Below are positions 1 to 7,700 of a stretch of 64,000 nucleotides of DNA, piece by piece. A program made the translations under genes and the position numbers. The notes below the pieces were generated by a model that searched no databases, was not told where the DNA came from, and saw only the letters and a program-made list of their open reading frames with translations. Every line of letters starts with the position of its first letter. The stretch's first letter is position 1. The stretch is from Luteibacter flocculans (lineage in GTDB: Bacteria > Pseudomonadota > Gammaproteobacteria > Xanthomonadales > Rhodanobacteraceae): assembly GCF_023612255.1 (NCBI RefSeq), contig NZ_CP063231.1, forward strand, positions 1,346,001 through 1,410,000. Reading direction: 5' to 3'.

Positions 1-510
1 TTCATCGTGTTCTACCGCACCGGTTTGACTATGCCGCTTCTCGCAGTGGGCGGTACCGGTTATGCCACCGGCCAGGTCTGGTATGACGCTGCGAATGCAC
101 GCTGGGGCTTCATGATCACCTCGGGCGGCGGGGTAGGCACGTCGGTGCCGTTCTACATTTTCGACGTCCCTTACGACTCCGATCCTGGTTTCGGCCTGCA
201 GGTCTTCAATGCGGCTGGTCAGAAGACGTTCGACATCATGCAGAAATACATGCGCGTGAATGACTTCTACTCGGTCAGCGCAGCCGTGTTGGCGACACGA
301 AACTACGACCCTTCGCGCGTCTACGCATGCATCCACATGATCGTAGGCTTTCGAATATCGGCTCAGGCTGGCAACACGCAGCTCGTCGCGAGCAGGGTAT
401 CGGGCGGCTCAGTCACCACGACGGGAATCATTGTGGACGGACCTCAGGGCATTCCCACTATCAATGAAGCGTTGGCCGTGATCCTCGTGGTCGACGTTAC
501 CTACTACTGA
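1..510 (+). CDS. Phage tail-associated protein, 5' partial
   Basis: The reading frame is open from the first base of the window, so the true start lies outside; a GTG at 7 is only an internal candidate. The visible part (about 169 codons) is rich in Gly, Ser, Thr and Tyr with alternating beta-type residues and ends in a short hydrophobic segment, as in tail-fibre or virion surface proteins. It ends 7 bases before a gene with a clear tail-fibre domain, so a tail role is inferred from position and composition. I do not recognise a specific family. Confidence 0.6.
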   Translation, partial: FIVFYRTGLTMPLLAVGGTGYATGQVWYDAANARWGFMITSGGGVGTSVPFYIFDVPYDSDPGFGLQVFNAAGQKTFDIMQKYMRVNDFYSVSAAVLATRNYDPSRVYACIHMIVGFRISAQAGNTQLVASRVSGGSVTTTGIIVDGPQGIPTINEALAVILVVDVTYY

Positions 511-517
511 GGCATCC

Positions 518-1012
518 ATGGCACAGCAAGCTATCAATTTTGACCCTGCGACTGGTGATGACACCAGTGGTGCGCTGCGGAAGCTCGACAACAACGTCAA
601 TGACCACGAGACGCGCATTGTCGCAGTGAAGGCAACAGCCGACGGAGCTGCTGGGACGGCCGCGACTGCTGGGACGGCCGCGAATACGGCGAACACCGCT
701 CTCACGGCGACTGGCTGGTCTGCGGCGGTGGCGCCCCAGATCAACTCGATCGATGGTGTGAACCGCTCGGCGATCTACCGATTCATTGCGACTACACCTG
801 GCGCGCTACCTACGAACCAGGCCTACGGAACGCTGATTACGCTGTCGTACAGCGCATCGGACTACACGCAGCTCGCCACAAGCGTCACGAACAACGAAAT
901 GGCGTTTCGCTTCTATCGAGGTGCGGGCGGCGGCTGGAACGCCTGGAACCGCGTATGGCATTCCGGCAACACGACCGTCGACGCCAACCTATTCATCAAG
1001 AAGGCCAACTAA
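518..1012 (+). CDS. Phage tail fibre protein with pyocin-knob-like C-terminus
   Basis: This 164-residue protein begins with a short segment typical of tail-fibre N-termini (TGDDTSGALRKLDNNVNDHE), followed by an Ala/Thr-rich low-complexity linker (about 45-70). The C-terminal half (about 85-155) has the aromatic pattern of a pyocin-knob domain: AYGTLIT, SASDYTQLAT, MAFRFYRG, WNAWNRVWHSGN. Such domains sit at the receptor-binding end of phage tail fibres or R-type pyocins. It follows another tail gene by 7 bp and is one base from the next, indicating one late operon. The short length suggests a small secondary fibre rather than the main spike. Confidence 0.75.
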   Translation: MAQQAINFDPATGDDTSGALRKLDNNVNDHETRIVAVKATADGAAGTAATAGTAANTANTALTATGWSAAVAPQINSIDGVNRSAIYRFIATTPGALPTNQAYGTLITLSYSASDYTQLATSVTNNEMAFRFYRGAGGGWNAWNRVWHSGNTTVDANLFIKKAN

Positions 1013-1013
1013 G

Positions 1014-1457
1014 ATGCATGTGCAAGGCTCCGTTGCGTTCAATTTCCTGCCAGACGGCACGATCGTAGAAGAGGGCGACCATTCGCCGGCTGTCAGCGAC
1101 GGGATCAACGTTCCGTTCGACGCGCTGTCCATCCATGTGTCCCATGCCGCCACCGGTGACTATCGAATCGATGGTCCGGGACTGAGCTGGCCGGCGGGTT
1201 GGAAGATCACCATCTTCAAAGACGAGAACGACGAAAACACGGTGCGCGTGACTCTCTCTGCGGACGCGGGCACGCTGCGCGTTCAGTGCGTCGACCCGAC
1301 GACCCACGATCCGAAAGACGTGGTCTACATGATGACGGTGCGCGTTGGCATAAACGCCGACATCGAATACGTGCCGCCCGTCCCGCCGCCGATGCCCGAA
1401 GGTGTCGCCCCGCCGATCGGCGAGCCTGCGGGATTTGAGCCCGACGCCACGGCCTGA
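1014..1457 (+). CDS. Phage tail-operon hypothetical protein
   Basis: The ATG at 1014 is one base after the upstream stop; an earlier in-frame codon would overlap the fibre gene, so 1014 is preferred. The 147-residue product has a beta-rich body (about 1-120) and a proline-rich acidic C-terminal tail (PPVPPPMPEG). It has no signal peptide or transmembrane segment. Tight packing behind two tail genes suggests a tail or fibre-assembly accessory protein, but I recognise no family. Confidence 0.6.
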   Translation: MHVQGSVAFNFLPDGTIVEEGDHSPAVSDGINVPFDALSIHVSHAATGDYRIDGPGLSWPAGWKITIFKDENDENTVRVTLSADAGTLRVQCVDPTTHDPKDVVYMMTVRVGINADIEYVPPVPPPMPEGVAPPIGEPAGFEPDATA

Positions 1458-1491
1458 CACCGCCGTCACGCCCTGACGGTATGCTGCGGCC

Positions 1492-2193
1492 ATGTGCGGC
1501 CGCTACGCCACCTTCGGACCTGTCTCCGTCTCTCGCCACGAGCGGGAGGTGCTCGAGCAAATCGAGTTGGACATCATCAGCGAGATCAATCAGCGGGAGC
1601 CGAAGTACAACATTGCCCCGATGCAGCGCGCGCCGGTGGTCGTGTACGGGGATGGCGGCTACCACGTCCGCGACTACCGCTGGGGCCTGGTGCCTCACTG
1701 GTCGAAGGATCTCAAGTTCGGGGCGAAGACGATCAACGCCCGCGCCGACACCGTGGCGAGCAAGCCATCGTTCCGCGAGGCGTTCAAGAAGCGTCGATGC
1801 CTGGTGCCGGCCAGCGGCTACTATGAGTGGAAGGGCCAGTCGCCGAACAAGCAGCCCTATTTCATCCACGACCCTGCCGGCCACCTGCTCATGTTCGCGG
1901 GCCTGTGGGAAGGCTGGCGGGAATCGCCCGAGGCCGAGTGGGTGCATACCTTCACGGTCATCACCGGCGAGCCTGGGAAGGTCTCCGGCGACATCCACGA
2001 CCGGCAGCCGGTGATCCTGCCGCCCGACCTGTGGACCGTGTGGTGCGAGGCGCCGCCGGCAGACGCCGCGGGCGTGCTCGCCGATGTCCCTGAGGCGGAC
2101 TTGGTCTACCACCCCGTCTCGAAGGCCGTGGGCTCGCCGAAGAACAGGGGGGCGGAACTGGTCGAACCTGCGGTTATCGTTGAGCCTTTTTAA
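1492..2193 (+). CDS. SOS response-associated peptidase (SRAP, YedK/HMCES family)
   Basis: The protein (233 aa) starts MCGRY, the family hallmark: Met removal exposes Cys2, which forms a stable thiazolidine crosslink with abasic sites in single-stranded DNA. Other conserved family positions are visible: N82 in INARAD, E112 in SGYYEWK, and H169 in IHDRQPV. Length is normal. It protects or processes AP sites at replication forks. It lies at the distal end of the phage tail operon, 34 bp behind the last tail gene, so it looks like prophage cargo rather than the core copy. The ATG at 1492 is fixed by the need for Cys2. Confidence 0.93.
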   Translation: MCGRYATFGPVSVSRHEREVLEQIELDIISEINQREPKYNIAPMQRAPVVVYGDGGYHVRDYRWGLVPHWSKDLKFGAKTINARADTVASKPSFREAFKKRRCLVPASGYYEWKGQSPNKQPYFIHDPAGHLLMFAGLWEGWRESPEAEWVHTFTVITGEPGKVSGDIHDRQPVILPPDLWTVWCEAPPADAAGVLADVPEADLVYHPVSKAVGSPKNRGAELVEPAVIVEPF

Positions 2194-2295
2194 GTCCCGT
2201 CGTCAGGCGGTCAGCATTGCCGAGGGCGATGATTTTGCGGATGCAGATATCGGCTCGCAAAATAAAATGTCAGATGCGATGAGTCGCTCCGCCGG

Positions 2296-2655
2296 CTACA
2301 GGCCCGCAGCTTCTTTCGCAAGTTCGCTCATTTCCTTTTGGAAGCTGCCCTGAAGTTCGGTAAGCCTCGAAACTATCTCGCCCTGCGAAAAGACCTCCAT
2401 CAAGGCCTTCGCCATTGCCAAGCATTGATTCGTCGGCATGATCAATACGCTGGTAGGGACGATGACCTCCTCACCCTCCGTGTCCTGGCTTTGTACTCCT
2501 AGGGTTAACTTTGAGGTAAATGGTCCCAACTGCATGCCAAGCATCTGATCTACGAAGATCGTGGAACAAGAAGGAAGTGACTGCTTGTCGACACGAATTC
2601 CGACGTTTTCCTTCACCTCAAGCTCCTTAACCTGGATTCTCTTCTTCGATGCCAT
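2296..2655 (-). CDS. Third gene of TA-like operon, DUF3467-like hypothetical
   Basis: The start is placed at 2655 (MASKKRIQVKEL) because it is preceded by a strong ribosome-binding site (AAGGAG, seven bases upstream); a longer in-frame reading would run deep into the upstream regulator gene. The 119-residue product has an N-terminal beta region and a segment (about 60-95: VIVPTSVLIMPTNQCLAMAKAL) that resembles DUF3467-type small proteins; this assignment is tentative. It overlaps the XRE gene by 29 bp in another frame and so is probably translationally coupled to it. It may be a chaperone-like third component of the toxin-antitoxin module; that role is inferred from arrangement only. Confidence 0.6.
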   Translation of the reverse strand: MASKKRIQVKELEVKENVGIRVDKQSLPSCSTIFVDQMLGMQLGPFTSKLTLGVQSQDTEGEEVIVPTSVLIMPTNQCLAMAKALMEVFSQGEIVSRLTELQGSFQKEMSELAKEAAGL

Positions 2656-3130
2656 TGTCGATCTCCTTAATTTCTTCGTCGTAGCTTCGGACATATAGAT
2701 CTTTCTCTGCGAGAAGAAAGCTTTCGCGCGCGAGAGCTGAGTAGGGGACAAGCTTGACGAGCAGGGCGCAACGAAAGGCGTGAGCTACTTCTTTCAGTCG
2801 AGCTAACGAATGAGATCCGTATTCCGGATCTTCCATCCTACTGATCGCCGATTGTCGCGTGGATAAGCGGTCGGCAAGATCGCGTTGGGTCATTCCCCGC
2901 ATCTCACGATTAATCCGGATCTGCCATGAGATGCCTTGGTCAACAGCTGCTTCTGCGTACGACTTTCTGTACTCCTCGTTTCGCCATTTCCGCTTTTGTG
3001 CCAGAAGCTGCGCAGACGTCGATCGACGCGCCTCATCAACTGAAATGCGAGCGACCGGAGTCAGCGACGCCGTTACTTTAACGGTGATCGTGGTGCTCCC
3101 GCCCAATCGCGGCTGCTTCTGCTCAGTCAC
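2627..3130 (-). CDS. XRE-family transcriptional regulator, putative antitoxin
   Basis: A helix-turn-helix of the Cro/cI (XRE) class is visible in the second half: GMTQRDLADRLSTRQSAISRMED, with a following helix LARLKEVAHAF. I place the start at GTG 3130 (VTEQKQPRLGG), which overlaps the upstream stop by 8 bp; an ATG at 3229 would add 33 residues and overlap the upstream gene by 107 bp. The N-terminal 65 residues are basic and polar and of unknown role. Being second behind a RelE/HigB-like gene, it fits a HigA-type antitoxin and autorepressor. Confidence 0.7.
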   Translation of the reverse strand: MTEQKQPRLGGSTTITVKVTASLTPVARISVDEARRSTSAQLLAQKRKWRNEEYRKSYAEAAVDQGISWQIRINREMRGMTQRDLADRLSTRQSAISRMEDPEYGSHSLARLKEVAHAFRCALLVKLVPYSALARESFLLAEKDLYVRSYDEEIKEIDNGIEEENPG

Positions 3131-3596
3131 ATTCCGTCGTAAGGCGCCTGAAGTCGGCGCAAACGACAGATTGATAGTGGCTTGCGAGCTTGATCGCGTT
3201 TTTGGGGTGGTAGACACCGTCATTCTCATGTCCCGGTAGTGTCATTACAAAACGACCCTCGGAAGGATCGGCGTGGCCGAAGACTCGCCATTGCCGACGC
3301 GACTCACCCTCGAATCGTATCACATATATGTGTTTGCCAAGCGGGGACGCGTGCGGCCTAGACCATCTGCTAAGCGGCTGTTGCGTCAGCTGTTCTTTCG
3401 CCCGGTCGAGGCGTGCCTCGGCGTAAGCCGACAAGTCCGACTTAATCCAGGCGTCAATAACGTCCCTTCCGCGCTCGTCCTTGCGGCAAAACCAAGACCA
3501 AGGGGGGCCCTTCGCGTCGCCCACTGCCCCCTCTGTGATCACCGTGCCGGTCAGTACCGTGCCAGCAGCAGCCCCCGGGCGATGTTTCTTCCCCAT
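3123..3596 (-). CDS. RelE/HigB-like (Gp49-type) putative toxin
   Basis: The C-terminal half (about 85-140) has the fold signature of HigB/Gp49-like toxins: HIYVIRFEGESRRQWRVFG, a strand FVMTLPG, then KNAIKLASHY as the terminal helix. HigB-like toxins cleave ribosome-bound mRNA. The N-terminal 45 residues are not typical of the family and include a Gly/Thr-rich stretch. It is the promoter-proximal gene of an overlapping toxin, XRE, third-gene operon, the order seen in higBA modules. At 157 aa it is longer than classic HigB (about 100 aa). The catalytic activity cannot be judged from sequence alone. Confidence 0.6.
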   Translation of the reverse strand: MGKKHRPGAAAGTVLTGTVITEGAVGDAKGPPWSWFCRKDERGRDVIDAWIKSDLSAYAEARLDRAKEQLTQQPLSRWSRPHASPLGKHIYVIRFEGESRRQWRVFGHADPSEGRFVMTLPGHENDGVYHPKNAIKLASHYQSVVCADFRRLTTECD

Positions 3597-3682
3597 GTTG
3601 CATCCTTTCCGTCCTTCCTTAAATGTCGGCGCGTGCCGTGAGACCTTGAGGCTCAGCCGATTCTAAGGTCGATTTTCGGCCG

Positions 3683-3964
3683 CTACAATGCATCGCAGCC
3701 TATGCGATCCAGCCCATCAGCGACGCACAGGATCCCGGCGCCATAGCCGTCGCGCGGCACGGTCCCGATGGGTCCGAGTCGCTCCGCTGTGTACGACGCG
3801 GCAAGCACGACATCGAGATGGCCCGCCACGTCCGCCCTGGCGATGATGAGCTGCGCCCGAAACCGCGCCTCGTCGAAGTCGCCGGCCAGCGCAGCTTGGG
3901 CCATAGCCTCGCAGTCCCGCACGATCTGCGCCACGGTGATGATGGTTTCTTCGTCGGGTTCCAT
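3683..3964 (-). CDS. Small phage hypothetical protein
   Basis: A 93-residue acidic, helix-rich protein (MEPDEETIITVAQIVRDCEAMAQAALAGDFDEARFRAQLIIARADVAGHLDVV is the general pattern, cited in part) with no membrane segment. Codon position bias looks coding. It lies alone, about 90 bp upstream of the putative toxin gene on the same strand. The ribosome-binding site is weak. No family is recognised. Confidence 0.45.
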   Translation of the reverse strand: MEPDEETIITVAQIVRDCEAMAQAALAGDFDEARFRAQLIIARADVAGHLDVVLAASYTAERLGPIGTVPRDGYGAGILCVADGLDRIGCDAL

Positions 3965-4064
3965 GGTCGGAGTCTAGCGGCGGCAAGCAGTTGCCGAGAC
4001 GTTCTTCTGCCGATTCCGCATACGGTCCACATTTCTGAGACCGGCCGCGCGTACCGTCGCGCCC

Positions 4065-4490
4065 ATGGCCCGCAGCGATCACCCACTCGTTTACTGGAAG
4101 CATTACGCGTACGGCTATGAGGCAAGGCTGACGCCATACGGGCGGGCCTTTGCACTGGCTCGGATGGTTACCGGTGTGCCAGGCATTCACTACGAACTGG
4201 TCTGGATCTACGGGCCAAAGTTCTGGCGACCGCAGCGCGTGTTCAACGTGATCACGATCGAGCGCATGGTCGACCGCTGGGTCGCATGCCATCGCGACAG
4301 CCTGATACGGAAGATGCCGCCCGACCCGATGAGGGTCATGGTGGCCAACCCGATCTTCGAGCAGCAGGATGACGCGATCACCTGCAGCGAGTCCACCTGC
4401 CCGGGTTGCGGGCGGTTCCTGGGGCACTGCACGAGGACGATATCGCGGGCCGCGCGTCAGAGGGGGAATGTGGGCTGGGCCTGCGCCTAG
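4065..4490 (+). CDS. Phage hypothetical protein with possible zinc knuckle
   Basis: The 141-residue product has a globular aromatic N-terminal part (YGYEARLTPYGRAFALARM, YELVWIYGPKFW) and a C-terminal CxxCxxC-type cluster (CSESTCPGCGRFLGHC) that could bind zinc. It is the only plus-strand gene at this end of the prophage and ends convergently against two small minus-strand genes, overlapping one by 4 bp. The start at 4065 has only a weak ribosome-binding site. No family is recognised. Confidence 0.45.
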   Translation: MARSDHPLVYWKHYAYGYEARLTPYGRAFALARMVTGVPGIHYELVWIYGPKFWRPQRVFNVITIERMVDRWVACHRDSLIRKMPPDPMRVMVANPIFEQQDDAITCSESTCPGCGRFLGHCTRTISRAARQRGNVGWACA

Positions 4491-4684
4491 TCGCGGCGCT
4501 GGGTGGCCTCGTAGCGCGCTACTGCGCACTTCGGGCATTCGCGTTGCCGCCAGCCGCCGAGGGTGCGCTGCCATGGGTTGTAGCCGCCGTGGTGCGGGCA
4601 GATCACCCACGCATTCTCGCGCTCGCGCCGCGCATCCGCTTCACTGCGGGATCGGTTCCGACCATAGAAGGCCATCAGCGACAA
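4487..4684 (-). CDS. Small zinc-ribbon-like phage protein
   Basis: The 65-residue product carries CPHHGG and CPKC separated by about 21 residues, a pattern compatible with a zinc ribbon. It is very basic. It overlaps the upstream minus-strand gene (stop at 4675) by 10 bp, so the two are likely co-translated. No family is recognised; a nucleic-acid-binding role is only suggested by charge and metal-ligand pattern. Confidence 0.4.
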   Translation of the reverse strand: MSLMAFYGRNRSRSEADARRERENAWVICPHHGGYNPWQRTLGGWRQRECPKCAVARYEATQRRD

Positions 4685-4863
4685 CCCCGGCGCCGAGGCA
4701 GGGGCCGCTGGTTTGGCAGGCAGATCGGGCAGGCCCGGTTATCCGGGTATCGCTCGCGGTGCCGCTCGCAGAACATGAAGCCGCGGCCGGCGAATGTGTG
4801 TCGATGGGTGAGGGCGCGGCGCTCCTCGAGCGTGTCGCGCATGAGCTTTCGGAACGAGGTCAT
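4675..4863 (-). CDS. Small Cys/His-rich phage protein
   Basis: The preferred start is MTSFRKLMRDTL (4863); a start at 4920 would add 19 residues. The roughly 62-residue product contains CERH and CPIC separated by 11 residues, again a potential zinc-binding pair, and a basic tail. It precedes and overlaps a second Cys/His-rich small gene. It is the last gene before the attachment scar at the right end of this prophage. Confidence 0.4.
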   Translation of the reverse strand: MTSFRKLMRDTLEERRALTHRHTFAGRGFMFCERHRERYPDNRACPICLPNQRPLPRRRGCR

Positions 4864-5023
4864 GTGGCGATTTTCTCGCCACTCGTTCTCACCGTTCGCG
4901 ACGGAAATTGCGGTCCGCAATTACTCAAAGTCATTAGCCAAATAGCGCAGAAATGCACGGTCTTTTGATGCCTAATCGGACCGGAAAATCTGGGTAAGCG
5001 TCGGTGCAACGCCATTCCTGACG

Positions 5024-5081
5024 AGACTTAAAATCCCTCATCCGAAAGGGTATGTGGGTTCGAGTCCCACTCCGGGCACCA
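5024..5081 (+). repeat. 3' part of tRNA-Leu(UAA): attachment-site scar
   Basis: The stretch contains the 3' half of a leucine tRNA: the anticodon-loop sequence ACTTAAAATCCC, a short variable arm (CATCCGAAAGGGTATG), a T-arm GTGGGTTCGAGTCCCAC, and acceptor strand TCCGGGCACCA. No D-arm or matching 5' acceptor strand is found upstream, so the gene is truncated and probably not functional. Tyrosine integrases commonly recombine inside the anticodon arm and leave such 3' fragments as att sites. It separates the tail-gene prophage on the left from the integrase-bearing element on the right; the complete tRNA must lie outside this window. Confidence 0.8.
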
Positions 5082-5205
5082 TCTGCAAGTTTCGCGGCAT
5101 CGCAAGCCATCCCTCCTGCAATCCAACTGCCCGAAATGTCCCTAGGAATAGGGCCTTCGGTGTCTCCTTGTGTCCCTAGGCGTCTCATCGCGTCCCTTCT
5201 TGCAT

Positions 5206-5224
5206 GTGAGTAACTTTGTGAGTA
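5206..5224 (+). repeat. Left 19-bp repeat, possible integrase arm site
   Basis: GTGAGTAACTTTGTGAGTA contains two tandem GTGAGTA units. Two inverted units (TACTCAC) follow at about 5236 and 5258, just before the integrase start. A copy differing at one base lies at 18761-18779, near the other end of the element. Repeated short units flanking a tyrosine integrase gene are typical of arm-type binding sites. The role is inferred. Confidence 0.5.
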
Positions 5225-5264
5225 GGCTAATAGCTACTCACCATGGGCGACTCGGTTACTCACC

Positions 5265-6491
5265 ATGCTCACCGATGCGAAACTTAGGGCCCTGAAGCAC
5301 CGAGAGACGCTTTACCGCGTCACTGACTCGGCGGGCCTCGCGGTCGAAGTGCCGGTTAACGGTGCTCCTCGCTGGCGCTTCCGCTACCGCTTCGACGGCA
5401 GGGCGAAGATGCTCAGCTTAGGCACGTATCCCAGCGTATCCCTTGCGCAAGCTCGCCTCCGGCGTGATGCGGCTAGAGCGCAACTGGCGAACGGCATCGA
5501 CCCGAGTGCGAATCGCCAAGAAGAAAAGCGCTCGCGTTCGTTGGCACTCGCGCCTGTTCCCACCTTCCGTTCAGTAGCCGAAATCTGGATGTCACGTCAG
5601 GACGTTTCCGAAGCGACAGCCAATAAATCCCGGTGGATCTTCACTAAGTTCCTTTACCCGGATCTCGGTGCACTCCCTCTGCGCGAAATCACGTCCCGAG
5701 TCGTACTGGACTGCCTCCGAAAGATCGAGGGGGCGGACATGCTGGAAACAGCCCGTCGCGCGAAAATCAGGGTGGGGCAGGTGTTCCGCTTTGCTGTGAT
5801 CGAGGGGCTGACCGACGTCGATCCTACGCAGCCCCTCCGTGGGGCGCTCAAGGCTCCGAAGGTCAAGCACCACGCAGCCATCGTGGACCCGGTAAAGATC
5901 GGTGGTCTACTGCGGGCCATCGACGGGTTCTCCGGGCAGTTCGTGACCCTGTGCGCCCTCCAGTTGGCTCCCCTTGTGTTCGTGCGTCCGGGCGAACTAC
6001 GGGCCGCTCAATGGTCCGAGTTCGATCTTGACGGGCATGTGTGGCGAATTCCTGGGGAGCGCATGAAGATGAAGGCGGCTCATGTCGTGCCGCTGTCGAA
6101 ACAGGCTGTTTCGGTCTTGCGCAAGCTGCATGAGTTTACCGGCCACGGACGTTACGTCTTCCCAAGCCTCCGGTCAGCGCACCGTCCCATGAGCGAGAAC
6201 ACAATCAACGCCGCGCTGCGTCGCCTTGGCTACTCCGGCGAAGAAATGACCGGGCACGGCTTCCGCAGCTTGGCCGCCACGCGCCTGAACGAAATGGGTT
6301 GGAACGCGGACGCCATCGAGCGCCAGCTAGCCCATGCGGAGTCAAACAAGGTCCGTGATGCCTACACGCATGCCGCTCAGTATCTCAAGGAGCGCACGAA
6401 GATGATGCAGGCGTGGTCGGATTATCTGGACAGCCTGAGGGCTGGTGGCAAGGTCGTTGCATTCAAACCGCAGGCGGGGTCTGCGGCGTAA
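5265..6491 (+). CDS. Tyrosine-type site-specific integrase (P4-like, DUF4102)
   Basis: This 408-residue integrase has the DUF4102-type N-terminal arm-binding domain (about 1-85, LSLGTYPSVSLAQAR), a SAM-like core-binding domain (about 100-190) and the catalytic domain. Active-site residues visible are R241 (VRPGELR), K near 268-270, H331 and R334 (HGFR), H357 (LAHAESN) and nucleophile Y367 (AYTHAAQYLKER). It catalyses integration and excision at the tRNA-Leu 3' end, which lies 184 bp upstream. The start at 5265 directly follows the last inverted GTGAGTA unit, which suggests autoregulation by the integrase. It appears intact. Confidence 0.95.
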   Translation: MLTDAKLRALKHRETLYRVTDSAGLAVEVPVNGAPRWRFRYRFDGRAKMLSLGTYPSVSLAQARLRRDAARAQLANGIDPSANRQEEKRSRSLALAPVPTFRSVAEIWMSRQDVSEATANKSRWIFTKFLYPDLGALPLREITSRVVLDCLRKIEGADMLETARRAKIRVGQVFRFAVIEGLTDVDPTQPLRGALKAPKVKHHAAIVDPVKIGGLLRAIDGFSGQFVTLCALQLAPLVFVRPGELRAAQWSEFDLDGHVWRIPGERMKMKAAHVVPLSKQAVSVLRKLHEFTGHGRYVFPSLRSAHRPMSENTINAALRRLGYSGEEMTGHGFRSLAATRLNEMGWNADAIERQLAHAESNKVRDAYTHAAQYLKERTKMMQAWSDYLDSLRAGGKVVAFKPQAGSAA

Positions 6492-6580
6492 AAATTCCGA
6501 CGCGAAGTCGGGAGCGGCGGGACAGGGTGTAGCAGCACCCCGCCCGCCTAACCACAACCACGACGATAGGAGTCGAGACC

Positions 6581-6787
6581 ATGGGTAACGAAATTGTAGC
6601 TGCACGTTCGTCCATTGCGGCGGGCCTTCCTGAGGACTCATTCGTGCCTTTTGCTGAAACGGCTCAGGAGCGCGAATTACTAGACCTGTACCGCCGTCTG
6701 TCCCGAGGCGATAAGGCGGCGATCCTTGCAGCCATGGCACCCCTTGCTGCCACGGCGTCTCTTGCTTCGTCTACCGCGACTCACTGA
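6581..6787 (+). CDS. Small hypothetical protein
   Basis: A 68-residue protein starting at 6581 behind a good ribosome-binding site (AGGAG, about 8 bases upstream). It has a central acidic helix (ETAQERELLDLYRRL) and an Ala-rich C-terminus. It is followed 11 bp later by another small gene beginning with the same MGNE residues, indicating a small operon. No family is recognised. Confidence 0.5.
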   Translation: MGNEIVAARSSIAAGLPEDSFVPFAETAQERELLDLYRRLSRGDKAAILAAMAPLAATASLASSTATH

Positions 6788-6798
6788 GGGCTGCCAAC

Positions 6799-6999
6799 AT
6801 GGGGAACGAGTGTCCAGCGATGAGCGCCGACGTCATTGATTTCCAGGCAGCCCGGCAGCAGCGGGGGCTTCCTGCCGTGCGTTCCAAGCGCACACGCGAG
6901 GAACTGCTCAGGCTCGGTCGTAGTGAGTGGATACAGCAGCAGCTTCTAAAGCAAATCGACGAATGGGGCTGGGACAGAGATGTCCCCATAGTCAGTTGA
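6799..6999 (+). CDS. Small hypothetical protein
   Basis: The 66-residue product contains a helical basic region (FQAARQQRG, SKRTREELLRLGRSEW) and ends with an aromatic acidic tail. An alternative start at 6820 (MSADVIDFQ) is possible. The gene is 11 bp behind its neighbour and is followed by a GGGGCC/GGCCCC hairpin at about 7015-7034 that may end this small operon. No family is recognised. Confidence 0.45.
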   Translation: MGNECPAMSADVIDFQAARQQRGLPAVRSKRTREELLRLGRSEWIQQQLLKQIDEWGWDRDVPIVS

Positions 7000-7055
7000 C
7001 CATCAACCAAACTGGGGCCTCGCGACGGGGCCCCTTGTCGCTTTAGGACACACCC

Positions 7056-7700
7056 ATGCCCTTCAATTACAAACTGCCGATAGAGGAAATGGAGCGGGCC
7101 TGCCAAGGAATTCAGATCCATGTCCCTGGCGCCGGGGCGGTGGACGACCCAAGGCCGCTCGACGAAGATACGGAAGCGCTATGCGACTCAATGTTTCACT
7201 ATCTGTCGTCAGACGAGAATGACCACACCTATGCCGCCTCAGCGTTGACTTGGAAATACGCAAGCGCTGCCTTTGAGGGCTATTTTCCTATCCAAGCGCC
7301 TATCCGAGATTCGCAACTGGCGGCAGGAACGCTCATAGCTCATATCGCTCTCGTCCATGCCTGTCGTCCGTTCCTTTTGAGGACATATGCCTGGACTCAA
7401 CAATGCCTACGAGCTGCGTTTCGAGTGGTGGAGCGACGCGCTGAGGAAGACCTTACCGACCGAAAGCGATTCGCCGCCAAGAAGGGCGTAGACCAGTGGA
7501 GAGAGCCAGTCCGGGCGCTAGTGATTGGAAAGGTTGAGGCCGCGAGCGACGAGTGGAGCGCCAGCAGGCTAGCCCGTGAATTGAGCGGTGAGGTTTTGGA
7601 AGTTGCGAAGGCCCACGGGCGGAGTCTTAGCCCGTACAACGTCGAAGGCACCATTCGCAAGATGATCGGCAAGCATCGCCGGGAGACCGGTCGGGGCTGA
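7056..7700 (+). CDS. Hypothetical protein of integrated element
   Basis: A 214-residue soluble protein with an acidic N-terminal half and a basic helical C-terminal half (about 140-214, ending in KMIGKHRRETGRG). The region around 165-205 (SASRLARELSGEVLEVAKAHGRSLSPYNVEGTIRKMI) could be a helix-turn-helix. No enzyme motif, signal peptide or membrane segment is visible. It sits between the integrase and the AlpA-like regulator, a place where satellites and prophages carry regulatory or replication accessory genes. Confidence 0.5.
   Translation: MPFNYKLPIEEMERACQGIQIHVPGAGAVDDPRPLDEDTEALCDSMFHYLSSDENDHTYAASALTWKYASAAFEGYFPIQAPIRDSQLAAGTLIAHIALVHACRPFLLRTYAWTQQCLRAAFRVVERRAEEDLTDRKRFAAKKGVDQWREPVRALVIGKVEAASDEWSASRLARELSGEVLEVAKAHGRSLSPYNVEGTIRKMIGKHRRETGRG

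Noticed and set aside
5024-5081. A functional tRNA gene
   Set aside because: No D-arm or matching 5' acceptor strand is present upstream; only the 3' half is there.
4934-5188. An 84-codon minus-strand ORF across the att scar
   Set aside because: It overlaps the tRNA fragment and has no ribosome-binding site or coding character.
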